Shown: in pieces, positions 6,626 through 13,937 of the stretch
Position numbering within the stretch: the first letter of the stretch is position 1
Layout: each line of letters begins with the position of its first letter
NCBI GenBank assembly: GCA_003156795.1
Contig: PMHU01000282.1
Coordinates: 6,119 to 20,126 of the forward strand
Length of the DNA: 14,008 nucleotides
Direction of reading: 5' to 3'
From: Acidimicrobiaceae bacterium
GTDB lineage: Bacteria > Actinomycetota > Acidimicrobiia > Acidimicrobiales > Palsa-688
Notes under the pieces: generated by a model
The model's database searches: none
The model's input: the letters and a program-made list of their open reading frames with translations, nothing else
Told to the model about the DNA's origin: nothing
Program-made: the position numbers and the translations under genes

Positions 6626-7476
6626 GGAGCATCCTCGAGGGCGTAGCTGCTGAGGAAGTCGTGCTGATCGACGGCCGCCAGTATGCGAGCCCGCTGATCC
6701 GCCGACCAGGGCAGCTCGTTGCGCGTGCGCCTGGGGCTATCGAAGGCCACGCTTGCGCAGGCCGAGAGATAGGCGTCGTCAGGCTCCAATCCGAGCCATC
6801 GGCACACCGCTGCGAGCCGGCCGGGAACATCGGCTAACAGGTCCTCGTGGCGCAAGTCCATGATGTCGCCGCTTCGCTCGGCGTGAAGCGAGGCCACGGT
6901 GGCGCACAGGGCGAGATATCGGTCCGAGGCCTGATCCAAGGTCTTTCCGCCCCGGCGGGACATGGTGACGACGTTGTCGAATGGGTTTCGGGTCACGTGC
7001 ACAAAACGAACCGGCACCCCGACGACCTCTTCGAGGCGGTGCAGCAAACTCGGGTCTTCCTCGATGCGCTCAGTGGTCACTGCCCCCCGTTTGTCGCCAA
7101 TGACTCGGAGCTGACGGAAGCGACCCTGCCATTGCCCGGGCACGACGTAGTCGTACCCGTACCACTTCCGTCCAGCCGCGGTGAACTCTCTGTCGTGCAG
7201 CAGTATCCGGGCGTACAGCTCGCCCCTCGTCCATCCGGCCGCCACGTAGGGCAAGGCGTCGAGCTCGTGGGCGATGACCGCGTCGCTGTGGGCGTCGAGC
7301 ATCGAGGCGAGGAGGCTGTGGCCGCTGCGAGGACAGCCCACGAAGAGCACAAAAGACTGCACGTCCGCGAAGTCACGGCGGAATCGCCAAGACGACATCC
7401 GGGCGCGAGGCCGGCTGTCACTGGTCCGTCCTCCCATGTCCGGGCGGAGACGCATGAGAGATCTGGGAGTGCTCAC
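6622..7476 (-). CDS. Sulfotransferase family protein (Sulfotransfer_3-like)
   Basis: From GTG 7476 the protein has 284 residues. The P-loop is FVGCPRSGHSLLASML (45-60). RVIGDKRG (124-131; K129) is in the position of the family's GDK motif. The 3'-phosphate site is FVHVTRNPFDNVVTM (158-172), followed by DLRHEDLLADV (207-217) and a C-terminal WLGL segment. These show a PAPS-binding sulfotransferase of a different subfamily from its neighbours; the acceptor is unknown. The first 40 residues are Arg-rich and poorly conserved-looking, so ATG 7398 (MSSWRFRR) is a possible alternative. GTG 7476 is preferred because it overlaps the stop of the upstream sulfotransferase in GTGA, the same junction used elsewhere in this operon. 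An open reading upstream to 7707 lies wholly inside the neighbouring gene. Confidence 0.8.
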   Translation of the reverse strand: MSTPRSLMRLRPDMGGRTSDSRPRARMSSWRFRRDFADVQSFVLFVGCPRSGHSLLASMLDAHSDAVIAHELDALPYVAAGWTRGELYARILLHDREFTAAGRKWYGYDYVVPGQWQGRFRQLRVIGDKRGAVTTERIEEDPSLLHRLEEVVGVPVRFVHVTRNPFDNVVTMSRRGGKTLDQASDRYLALCATVASLHAERSGDIMDLRHEDLLADVPGRLAAVCRWLGLEPDDAYLSACASVAFDSPRRTRNELPWSADQRARILAAVDQHDFLSSYALEDAP

Positions 7477-8480
7477 TGGCCGGTAGACACCGCGGGGTCG
7501 GTCGGGCTTGGATCGGGCGAGGGCCTGTGGTTGGCGTGGGGCGCGTCTCGGTGCACCACGTGCTGGTAGGCCTTGTAGGCGAGAACTTTGACCCGCGTCC
7601 GGTTGATGACGGTGCCCATCTGCGAGCGAGCTCGCGCCAGCTCGGATCGTAGGACCATCTCCTGACGGTAAGCCCGTCCGTGCTCGACTAGTAACGGCCC
7701 CAACCACGGCGAGGGCTCACCCAATTGAGGAGGAACGAAGCGGGTGTGCGGGCCGTCCACCTCGGCCAACGCTTCAAGCAGACGTCGCTGCGGAGCGGAC
7801 ATCTCCAGCGCGCCCTCGGCCCGTCGGTGACGCAGCTCGCCCCGTACCTCGCCCGCCGCATCGGCCGCGGACACCGTGGCGTCCTGGCGGATCCCGTGAT
7901 CGGTCAAAAAGGACCGAACGTCGCCAGCCCAGCCCACTGCGTCATTTGCCAGCCGGTCGTAGGGCATGACCAGGACGGGCCAACCCTGGACAGCGAGCAA
8001 GGCGTCCCGGTTATACCGCTCCCAAAGCGCCAACGCCACCGCGGAGGAGAATCCGTCCCGGCGGGACAACGACGCAGCGACCTCGTCAGGGTGGCGGTAG
8101 ATGATGATGGCGGGCCCTTCGAGAGGGGCGATTCGACGCCAGAACGGCAACGTCAAGCAGGTCCGCGGGTCCTTCCAAACCCAGGGCTCCTCCGGGTGCA
8201 CCATGTTCCAAGCCCGCACGCCCGCAGCTTCCAGGCGGACGGCCCGGACGTCCAGCTCCCAGCCGTCGGACAGAACGGGGGGCCCAGCCCAAGAACCGCC
8301 GAATGCATCGAGAAGATCGTTGTTGACGTCCTGGAGCTCCCAGCTCTCCCAGTGCCCGGCCGGGTTGGCATCGGTGATGGGCACCAGGCGGCCGCGGCCG
8401 AACGGCACTCCGAGGAGATTTATCACCCGCGCCGCGGCGGAGGTGCCGCTGCGGTGCATGCCCAAGACGACGACACCCAC
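7473..8480 (-). CDS. Sulfotransferase family protein with basic C-terminal extension
   Basis: This 335-residue protein starts almost directly with its P-loop, VVVLGMHRSGTSAAARV (3-19). LLGVPFG and NPAGHWESWELQDVNNDLL (39-57) follow. WVWKDPRTCLTLPFW (100-114; K103) and the 3'-phosphate segment IIIYRHPDEVAASLSRR (125-141) complete the fold, as in the GMHRSGTS type of sulfotransferase common in bacterial glycan loci. After the catalytic domain, residues about 262-310 form a charged helical stretch with many Arg and Lys. A Pro-rich tail follows that is not needed for catalysis and may bind a partner or membrane surface (inference). The GTG at 8480 is the first start in this open frame; no other start codon exists upstream before the preceding gene. 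It is separated from the upstream sulfotransferase by 104 bases and has only a weak GGA ribosome site. Confidence 0.8.
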   Translation of the reverse strand: MGVVVLGMHRSGTSAAARVINLLGVPFGRGRLVPITDANPAGHWESWELQDVNNDLLDAFGGSWAGPPVLSDGWELDVRAVRLEAAGVRAWNMVHPEEPWVWKDPRTCLTLPFWRRIAPLEGPAIIIYRHPDEVAASLSRRDGFSSAVALALWERYNRDALLAVQGWPVLVMPYDRLANDAVGWAGDVRSFLTDHGIRQDATVSAADAAGEVRGELRHRRAEGALEMSAPQRRLLEALAEVDGPHTRFVPPQLGEPSPWLGPLLVEHGRAYRQEMVLRSELARARSQMGTVINRTRVKVLAYKAYQHVVHRDAPHANHRPSPDPSPTDPAVSTGQ

Positions 8481-8584
8481 TAGTTCGCAGTCCGTTCTAC
8501 GAGAACGCCTACCGGCGACACGGAATTTGTCACCGGGACGGAGCCCACCACGTAGTCGAAACGAGTCAACATGCCGGGCTCAGC
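8481..8584 (-). other. 104-base gap between two sulfotransferase genes
   Basis: This is the only real gap inside the minus-strand array; the other junctions overlap. The frame of the downstream gene stays open through it but offers no ATG, GTG or TTG. No convincing promoter or terminator is visible, so a separate transcript start here cannot be excluded or shown. Confidence 0.35.
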
Positions 8585-9493
8585 TCACGCAGGTATGAGT
8601 CCGAGGACATCGGCCCGGTCGTAGAACGACCAGTACGCGCCGTCCGTCGCTAGAAGTCGCTCGCCGAAAGCGCGCAAGGTGGCTTCGTCGTAGACCTTGG
8701 CCTGATTGCGACTGGCCAAGGGCAGCTTCAGAGAAGCGGCGGCCGGGTGGATCACGCCCAGCGCCGCCCCTTCCGACGACACGATGTCCTCGTAGCGGAC
8801 GATCCGCTCAGCTGGGAGCGACTCGACGAAGCGCTCGAAAAACCAGTTGAGAAGGTGGAGCTGCCGATCCGCCACGTCGGCGAGACGAGCCAGCTGGCGA
8901 GCCAGCGACGGCTCGAAGAGCTCGGCCAGGTTTGCGTGCCCCTGGCTCACCGCGAACGAAACCGTGTTCCACGAGGCGAGGATGGCCAGCGGATTTCGGA
9001 CCACTCCGAGGACGGGCGCCCGGCGGGCGAGCTCGGGCAGGACCCCGGCGAAAGCCGAGTTGTGCTTCACGAAGAGGGTGAATTCATCGCTCAAAGGCTT
9101 GTCGATGCGAATCTCGCATCGTCGAACCAACCTCGTCCTCGAGCCATCGGGCTCGAACGCGTCGGCCACCTTCTTTCCCATCACAATTCCATCGACGTTC
9201 TTCGAGGTGACGACCCCCCGGGCCTTCACCGATTCACGTGCCTCGTGACAGAAGTCGAAGATGTTGTCAACGACGCGCTCAGGATCGGGATCCGGCGGCC
9301 GGGGCGGCTTCCTCGTGACCAGGCTCCGAAGGTGGGCGCCGCGACCAGGTTGGGGTGAGAGGCCGCGAACGAATTGATCCAAAAGCATCGGCTCGTCGAT
9401 CGCCACACAATCTGCGAGGCCGCCCAGCAACTCGGTCGTCAGGGTCGTGCCCCCTCTAGGCAGACCTGTGATGAAAATGATCGCCTCGCCCAC
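8585..9493 (-). CDS. Sulfotransferase family protein, first gene of the minus-strand array
   Basis: The protein has 302 residues. The N-terminal P-loop is IIFITGLPRGGTTLTTELL (5-23), with GG in place of the usual SG. EPMLLDQF (34-41) follows. LFVKHNSAF (140-148; K143) may carry the catalytic or binding lysine. VLGVVRNPLAILASWNTV (161-178) is the 3'-phosphate site, and IVRYEDIV (231-238) is the conserved RYED segment. It is a PAPS-dependent sulfotransferase by these motifs, though more divergent from the Sulfotransfer_1 type than the gene at 5846-6625. The central segment (55-135) holds a charged insertion. GTG 9493 is the start; the site directly upstream is covered by an inverted repeat rather than a clear ribosome site. 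It diverges from the glycosyltransferase at 9642. Confidence 0.75.
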   Translation of the reverse strand: MGEAIIFITGLPRGGTTLTTELLGGLADCVAIDEPMLLDQFVRGLSPQPGRGAHLRSLVTRKPPRPPDPDPERVVDNIFDFCHEARESVKARGVVTSKNVDGIVMGKKVADAFEPDGSRTRLVRRCEIRIDKPLSDEFTLFVKHNSAFAGVLPELARRAPVLGVVRNPLAILASWNTVSFAVSQGHANLAELFEPSLARQLARLADVADRQLHLLNWFFERFVESLPAERIVRYEDIVSSEGAALGVIHPAAASLKLPLASRNQAKVYDEATLRAFGERLLATDGAYWSFYDRADVLGLIPA

Positions 9494-9525
9494 GACACGA
9501 GACTATCTCAGTCTCGGTTCGTGTC
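9494..9525. promoter_or_regulatory. Nested inverted repeat directly before a sulfotransferase start
   Basis: CGAGACT (9498-9504) and AGTCTCG (9510-9516) form a perfect 7-bp stem with a 5-base loop. An outer pair GACACGA (9494-9500) and TCGTGTC (9519-9525) extends it, sharing three bases with the inner arm. The structure begins at the base next to the GTG at 9493, where a ribosome site should be. It could be an operator for the divergent promoters or an RNA hairpin controlling translation of the sulfotransferase array. Confidence 0.4.
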
Positions 9526-9599
9526 CGAGGGCGGCCGCCGCTTGGATAATTCCCGTTTTCTCTTTTTACGCCGCCCCGCAACCGGCAGGTCACAGATCG

Positions 9600-9630
9600 T
9601 TTACTCCCCTAGAAAGGCACTGCATATACT
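9600..9630 (+). promoter_or_regulatory. Candidate promoter for the plus-strand glycosyltransferase
   Basis: A -10-like TATACT (9625-9630) is preceded, with a 19-base spacer, by TTTACT (9600-9605) as a partial -35. Transcription would begin near 9637, only about five bases before the ATG at 9642, giving a nearly leaderless message. That is common in actinobacteria. Only partial consensus is present. Confidence 0.3.
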
Positions 9631-9641
9631 GTTCGGGGGCA

Positions 9642-10511
9642 ATGAGTCGTCCACGGGTGCAAGTCGGGCTATCCAGGCCTTATCGCGTGGCGCGGGGTTA
9701 TGGTCGGGAAAGCAGACGTCGCGCCCTGGCGGCGGCTCAACGTTGGGGCGTGGCGCCCTCGGTTCCCTTCCCCCGTACCCGGTCCTGTCCGCCGTTCACG
9801 GTCATCGGTGTGTACCGAGCGACCAACAGCAAGGTCGTCGAACGTCTCCTGGAACCATGCCAGAAAGCGAGCGCCGACATCGCCTTGTGGGCTTTGGACG
9901 ATTATTCGGAGCCGCTGCGCCAATTCACCGTCGGATGCGGCGCGGGCAGCCGCTTCGATCTCCTCAACGAGGCACTCTCCCGAGTTCCATCATCCGAGCC
10001 AGGTCATCTCGTGGTGGTCGACGACGACATCATCCTTCCGGCCGGCATCCCAAGATTGGTGGCGCTGGCCGAGCAGGCCGGCCTCGGCATTGCGATGCCT
10101 GCCCACCTGCCGTATAGCCACTTCAGCCATGGCCTGACCAGATGCCGGCGGCGGGCCGCGGTTCGGCTGACGACCTACGTGGAGCATGGTCCGCTTGTGG
10201 TGGTCGCCCCAGCGTGGAGGACCCGGGTGACGCCGTTTCCCCCCAACTCGGGCATGGGCTGGGGTACAGAGCTGGCGTGGATGGCGCTTCAGGAAGAGGG
10301 CTGCCGCCTCGGGATCGTCGACGCGGCCCCGATCCTCCACCTGTTCCCGCCAGGACAGGATTACGACGACCGGCAAGCCGAGATGGCCCGTCTCGTCGCC
10401 GCCCTGCGAGCGGCGGGCGTAGCCGACGAGGGGTCCATCCGATCCCAAGTCGACAGCTTGCAGCGCGTCATCGCGACTTGGCCCCGTTTTCGAGCGCTCC
10501 CGCCGTGGTGA
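9642..10511 (+). CDS. Predicted GT-A-type glycosyltransferase
   Basis: From ATG 9642 the protein has 289 residues. The first 50 are basic and variable. FTVIGVYRATNSKVVERLL (52-70) then starts a nucleotide-sugar-binding fold, with ALWALDDYSE (81-90). HLVVVDDDIILPAG (122-135) carries the DxD-like D127-D129 expected to bind metal and nucleotide sugar. Near the C-terminus, PPNSGMGWGTELAWM (200-214) and HLFPPG (233-238) resemble the acceptor-side motifs of GT2-like enzymes, where a Gly-Trp-Gly/E and a His complete the active site. It has no membrane segment and so is a soluble or peripheral enzyme. Donor and acceptor are unknown. The open frame extends upstream to 9447, but that part overlaps the divergent sulfotransferase and intergenic region; ATG 9642, preceded by GGGGG, is the better start. 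GT4 follows 75 bases later. Confidence 0.65.
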   Translation: MSRPRVQVGLSRPYRVARGYGRESRRRALAAAQRWGVAPSVPFPRTRSCPPFTVIGVYRATNSKVVERLLEPCQKASADIALWALDDYSEPLRQFTVGCGAGSRFDLLNEALSRVPSSEPGHLVVVDDDIILPAGIPRLVALAEQAGLGIAMPAHLPYSHFSHGLTRCRRRAAVRLTTYVEHGPLVVVAPAWRTRVTPFPPNSGMGWGTELAWMALQEEGCRLGIVDAAPILHLFPPGQDYDDRQAEMARLVAALRAAGVADEGSIRSQVDSLQRVIATWPRFRALPPW

Positions 10512-10567
10512 CGTCCGGCGCGGGGCCAGCCGTAGCGTGGTGATCCGCTGGCGCAACGGCGAGACCG

Positions 10568-10577
10568 CGATCGATCG
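10568..10577. repeat. 10-bp perfect palindrome CGATCGATCG
   Basis: A self-complementary CGATCGATCG lies nine bases before the ATG of the GT4 gene, in the short gap after the preceding glycosyltransferase. It may be chance in such a GC-rich genome, or a protein-binding or methylation site. Confidence 0.25.
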
Positions 10578-10586
10578 ACACCTGCC

Positions 10587-11678
10587 ATGAGCATCTCGCC
10601 GCTTCCCCCCGTGGTGCACCTACTTCCCAGGGACGTGGCGCGGGGGTCTCAGGTGTACGCCCGAGCGGTCTGCGACCTACTGGATCGAGCCGACGATCCC
10701 CACCTGGTGGTCACGCTCTTCGGTGGCCCGCCTGTTCTCCTTCGGCCCGACCATTCTCTGGGCGTGGCGCCCGGACGGCTACGCGCCTTGGGCCTCGATC
10801 CCCGAGTGCTGTTCCGGCTCCGCTCGTGGCTGCGCCACCGCCCTGTGAGGGCGCTCGTCGCCCACGGCGGCGAGGCCTACAAGTACGCAGCCCTGGTCGC
10901 CCCTCGCGGCCTCCCCATCGTCTACTACCGCATCGGTGCCGTCCTGCCCGGAGCGCGGCGCCCGCCTGGTCGATGGTGGCACGCGGGCTTGCTGCACCGA
11001 GCCGCAGTGGTCGTATGTGTGTCCGAGGACGTGCGCATCGAGACCCGCGACCTGTTCGGCGTTCCGGATGCCCGCTTGGCGGTAATCGCCAACGGGCGTG
11101 ACCCGGCCACCTACGCCCCTGGGCCAACCCAAATGCGATCCATCGTGTCGATCGGCTTCGTGGGCGAGCTGGCGCCGACCAAGCGTCCCGAGTGGTTGCT
11201 CAGTGCCGTCTCTGCCCTCCGAGCTGAAGGGATAGCGGTCGAAGGGTTGTTGGTAGGCGACGGACCGCTGGCCGCCTCGCTCGCTTCTCGCGCCGCGGCC
11301 GCAGGCGTTCGGTATCTCGGTCGGTCCGACGACATCCCGGGCGTTTTGAAGGATCTGGATGTTCTGCTGTTGCCCAGCACCCGCCAGGAGGGGATGCCAG
11401 GGGTCATCATCGAGGCGGGCCTCGCCGGTGTTCCGGTGGTGGCGACGGACGCGCCCGGCGTGCGCGACGTCGTGGTTCCCGGGCAGACCGGTCTGATTGT
11501 GGGCGTGGACGACCTGGATGCGGCGATAGCAGCCTTGCGGCGCCTCGCCGGCGACCGGGATTTGCGGGCCCGCATGGGAAAAGCCGCTCGAGCCCACTGC
11601 GAACAACGCTTCTCCTTGAGCTCGAGCGCGGCCGCCTGGCGTCGCCTTTTGGGGGATATTACGGCTGCCGGCGGCTAG
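10587..11678 (+). CDS. Family 4 glycosyltransferase (GT-B fold)
   Basis: The 363-residue protein is of normal GT4 length. The N-terminal acceptor domain begins VVHLLPRDVARGSQVYARAV (9-28), with a GS-containing loop. VVCVSEDVRIE (142-152) and VIANGRDPATYAP (166-178) are the usual linker motifs between the two domains. The donor-binding domain has FVGELAPTKRPEWLL (191-205; K199), LLVGDGPL (221-228) and the EX7E motif EGMPGVIIE (E268, E276), which holds the nucleotide sugar in retaining GT4 enzymes. It then reads GVPVVATDAPGVRDVV. It would add one sugar to a lipid-linked glycan on the cytoplasmic face; donor specificity cannot be read. It is co-directional with the genes before and after (gaps of 75 and 51 bases), probably one transcript. 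No strong ribosome site is visible before the ATG. Confidence 0.88.
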   Translation: MSISPLPPVVHLLPRDVARGSQVYARAVCDLLDRADDPHLVVTLFGGPPVLLRPDHSLGVAPGRLRALGLDPRVLFRLRSWLRHRPVRALVAHGGEAYKYAALVAPRGLPIVYYRIGAVLPGARRPPGRWWHAGLLHRAAVVVCVSEDVRIETRDLFGVPDARLAVIANGRDPATYAPGPTQMRSIVSIGFVGELAPTKRPEWLLSAVSALRAEGIAVEGLLVGDGPLAASLASRAAAAGVRYLGRSDDIPGVLKDLDVLLLPSTRQEGMPGVIIEAGLAGVPVVATDAPGVRDVVVPGQTGLIVGVDDLDAAIAALRRLAGDRDLRARMGKAARAHCEQRFSLSSSAAAWRRLLGDITAAGG

Positions 11679-11729
11679 GGCGAGCGCCATTGCTCAAGGT
11701 CGGGCCTCAACTCATCGATCCCTTAGGTC

Positions 11730-12986
11730 ATGGGCCATCCGCGGGACTCTGTCCCGGTGAAGCGACTGGCCAAGTGGGTCGGTCCCATTCTCGGCGCGGT
11801 GCTGGTGGCCCACCCGTTATTGGCGTCAGCCGCGGGCACGTCGCCCCAATCGACGAGAGCCACCCCCGACGCCATTCCGGCTCCGCAAGCCCGGCTTCCG
11901 CTTCCGGCCACCAATCGAACCGTCTGGATACCGAGTTCGATAGACCCGACCGGCAAGCAAAATGTGACGACCGAATTGAACCGCTTTTTCTACAGAGTCC
12001 CTGACGACACGACGGTCATGTTCCCACCCCATGCTATCTACCGATCAGAGGGCACGGTCCTCCTGTTCGACAAAGTAGGGCTGATAGTCGACGGGAACGG
12101 CGCCGTGCTCAAGGCCACTACGGACGGGAGCAAAGCCCCACCGGCGCCGGGCTACGCCTTCCTTTGGCCACGCAACCGCGCCAGCATCCGAGTCGAAAAC
12201 AGCGCCGACATCCGCGTGGAAAACCTCCTCATCGCCGGACCGAATAATCCCGGCGGCTACGGCTCATACCAGCCGGCCCTCGAAGCCCAAGCCGGAGTCG
12301 ACGTCGAAGGGTCATCCGGCGTGGTCGTCGCCAAGTGCACCATCCGCCACGTATACGGCGACTTCGTCTACATATCCGGAGCGTCCAGCAAGGTGCAAGT
12401 CCTGGACAACACCTTTGCGCAGAACGGTCGCCAAGGAGTTTCGGTGACCAACGCCCGCGACATTCTCATCGAGGACAACACGATGTACGACGTCTCACGC
12501 TCGGTCATCGATCTGGAACCCGGCACACGCGCCGGGGTGGCCGACGACGTCGATATATACGACAACACGATCGCACGGGCCGGCCTCACCTTCGTCGCCG
12601 CCGAAGGAGCGGGTCCGCACGTCGACTACATCAACGTAGTCGGCAACAAGCTGATCGACCTGCCGATGACAATCAAGGTCCGCGCCTCCGACGGCTCGGC
12701 CCGCCACGACTGGAACGTCATGGACAACACCACCGACTACACATTCGGCAGCCCGGTGGCCCCCATCGAGTTCTACTACGTAGCCAACATCGCGGTCCAG
12801 GGCAACTACCAACCGATGGCCTCCGATCGACCGAGCGTCGCCGTCTACCTTGTCCACCCCTGCGATTGGGAACTGTACGGAAACCGGTTTCCTGGAGCGG
12901 AGGCGGCCGAGCCGCAGGGCATCGTTGGACGATGCCCTTGGCGCAACGAGGCGACCGAGCCTCCGAGCAAGGCGGCCGTCGGCTAG
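11730..12986 (+). CDS. Exported right-handed beta-helix protein (pectate-lyase-like fold)
   Basis: The 418-residue protein starts with a signal peptide: KRLAKW, a hydrophobic core (about 17-33) and LASAAG as a likely cleavage site near 32-35. A Pro/Ala-rich linker follows. The body has repeated short strands of the parallel beta-helix type: IRVENSADIRVENLLIAG (153-170), VDVEGSSGVVVAKCTI (190-205), VQVLDNTFAQNG (222-233), VSVTNARDILIEDNTMYDV (237-255), VDIYDNTIARAG (274-285) and INVVGNKLID (301-310). The DNT/GNK turns repeat at about 20-residue spacing. Two late Cys, C378 and C402, may form a disulfide. Such proteins cleave, epimerise or bind polysaccharides outside the cell; no catalytic triad is certain here. 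ATG 11730 is used; GTG 11757 (VKRLAKW) would give a more standard signal peptide. It follows the GT4 gene by 51 bases. Confidence 0.8.
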   Translation: MGHPRDSVPVKRLAKWVGPILGAVLVAHPLLASAAGTSPQSTRATPDAIPAPQARLPLPATNRTVWIPSSIDPTGKQNVTTELNRFFYRVPDDTTVMFPPHAIYRSEGTVLLFDKVGLIVDGNGAVLKATTDGSKAPPAPGYAFLWPRNRASIRVENSADIRVENLLIAGPNNPGGYGSYQPALEAQAGVDVEGSSGVVVAKCTIRHVYGDFVYISGASSKVQVLDNTFAQNGRQGVSVTNARDILIEDNTMYDVSRSVIDLEPGTRAGVADDVDIYDNTIARAGLTFVAAEGAGPHVDYINVVGNKLIDLPMTIKVRASDGSARHDWNVMDNTTDYTFGSPVAPIEFYYVANIAVQGNYQPMASDRPSVAVYLVHPCDWELYGNRFPGAEAAEPQGIVGRCPWRNEATEPPSKAAVG

Positions 12987-12998
12987 GGCTCCTGAGGC

Positions 12999-13937
12999 CT
13001 ACTGGTCGGGTCGGCGCAGAACCGCGACGGCTTGCGCGCATCGCGAGCGATCGTCGACCCAATCCATCACGTCGAACCACTGAGACCAAACCCGACGGAC
13101 GTAGGACTCGGGGATGGCGGTCTCCCCGTAGAACGAGTCGTCCAGGGCGCCACTCAATCCGATGCTGGCATGGCAAAACTCGCCGGCGTCGTAGCGCGGG
13201 CGCCATCGCGACGCATCGCCGAACGCGTCGGCAGCCGTCCTCCCCGGCGCGTCCTGCGCGCCTTCAAGCCTCAAGCGCTCGCAGTCCGCGAAGAAGGATC
13301 GGGCCCGGGTGGTCAGCACAGCCACGCCTCCTGGACGGAGGATGCGACGGAACTCTGCCAGCCATTTGGCGTGGGCCTCCTCGGACAGGTGCGAGAAGAC
13401 CGAGTAGGCATAGATGAGGTCTACGGAGGCGGCCTCCACGGGCGCGGGTGGCAGAGGCCCGATGGCCTCGAAGACCGACCAACGGTTGGTCGCGGTGGCA
13501 GCCTCCACCATGGCCGGCACGCAATCGAGGCCCACCAACCTCTCGGGCGCCACGTCCTTGAGGAAGAAGCGGGCCATCCGCCCCCACCCGCATCCGAAGT
13601 CCACCACGTCGCGACACGCCTTGAACCCGCCCGGGTGGCGTGCGTCAGCCGACTGCTTGACCAGCCGGTAAAACCGGTAGCCCTCCCGGAGGGTGGCGTC
13701 GCCGTCCGCACCTGTGGTGCTGCGCTGGAGTCCCGGATTCGGCAACGTCGGGAGGCTCCCGCGCAGGCGCGCCGAGTTTCTGGCCCCGGCCGTGTTGGCC
13801 CACAGCCATTGCCCGTCTGTACATCCAGCGAAGTTTTCGGACGGCGAACGGGACGGATCGACGCCGCGCAACTGGTAGGCATAACGCGCTGACGACAGCT
13901 TCCGGCGAATGGCGGGCGTTGGGAAAGTACGACTCAA
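12999..13937 (-). CDS. SAM-dependent class I methyltransferase
   Basis: The 312-residue protein has the SAM-binding motif I VVDFGCGWGRMARFF (111-125). Strand two ends in LVGLDCVPAMVEAA (134-147; D138). VDLIYAYSVFSHL (172-184) is motif IV, and EFRRILRPGGVAVLTT (195-210) is the post-core segment seen in Methyltransf_11/25-type enzymes. The first 95 residues form a less conserved extension (SPSENFAGC, GQWLWANTAG) that may bind the acceptor. Its setting in a glycan locus suggests methylation of a sugar or sugar precursor, but a small-molecule substrate cannot be excluded. The start is TTG 13937, the only start codon that includes the full N-terminal part; an AGGG about 10 bases upstream is a weak ribosome site. 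It converges on the beta-helix gene with a 12-base gap and no clear terminator. Confidence 0.8.
   Translation of the reverse strand: MSRTFPTPAIRRKLSSARYAYQLRGVDPSRSPSENFAGCTDGQWLWANTAGARNSARLRGSLPTLPNPGLQRSTTGADGDATLREGYRFYRLVKQSADARHPGGFKACRDVVDFGCGWGRMARFFLKDVAPERLVGLDCVPAMVEAATATNRWSVFEAIGPLPPAPVEAASVDLIYAYSVFSHLSEEAHAKWLAEFRRILRPGGVAVLTTRARSFFADCERLRLEGAQDAPGRTAADAFGDASRWRPRYDAGEFCHASIGLSGALDDSFYGETAIPESYVRRVWSQWFDVMDWVDDRSRCAQAVAVLRRPDQ

Noticed and set aside
7477..7707. Upstream extension of the second-to-last sulfotransferase (361-residue reading)
   Set aside because: It overlaps the C-terminal coding region of the neighbouring sulfotransferase in another frame. GTG 7476 in the GTGA overlap gives a normal family length.
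7725..8483. 252-residue open frame on the plus strand
   Set aside because: It is antisense to a well-supported sulfotransferase and has no recognisable motif. It is the usual long shadow frame of GC-rich DNA.
9530..9539. GGCGGCCGCC palindrome in the divergent region
   Set aside because: Short GC-only palindromes are expected by chance at this GC content, and it is not positioned at a promoter element.
9447..9641. Extension of the GT-A-like gene to ATG 9447
   Set aside because: It would overlap the divergent sulfotransferase start and cross the promoter region. No glycosyltransferase-like sequence appears before 9642.
11741..11755. CGGGAC/GTCCCG mini-hairpin near the beta-helix gene start
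   Set aside because: A 6-bp stem with a 3-base loop lies within the first codons and lacks a T-run or link to a ribosome site, so it is probably coincidental.
12335..13417. 360-residue plus-strand open frame
   Set aside because: It is an Arg- and Pro-rich shadow of the beta-helix gene that then runs antisense to the methyltransferase. Both overlapped genes have clear motifs.
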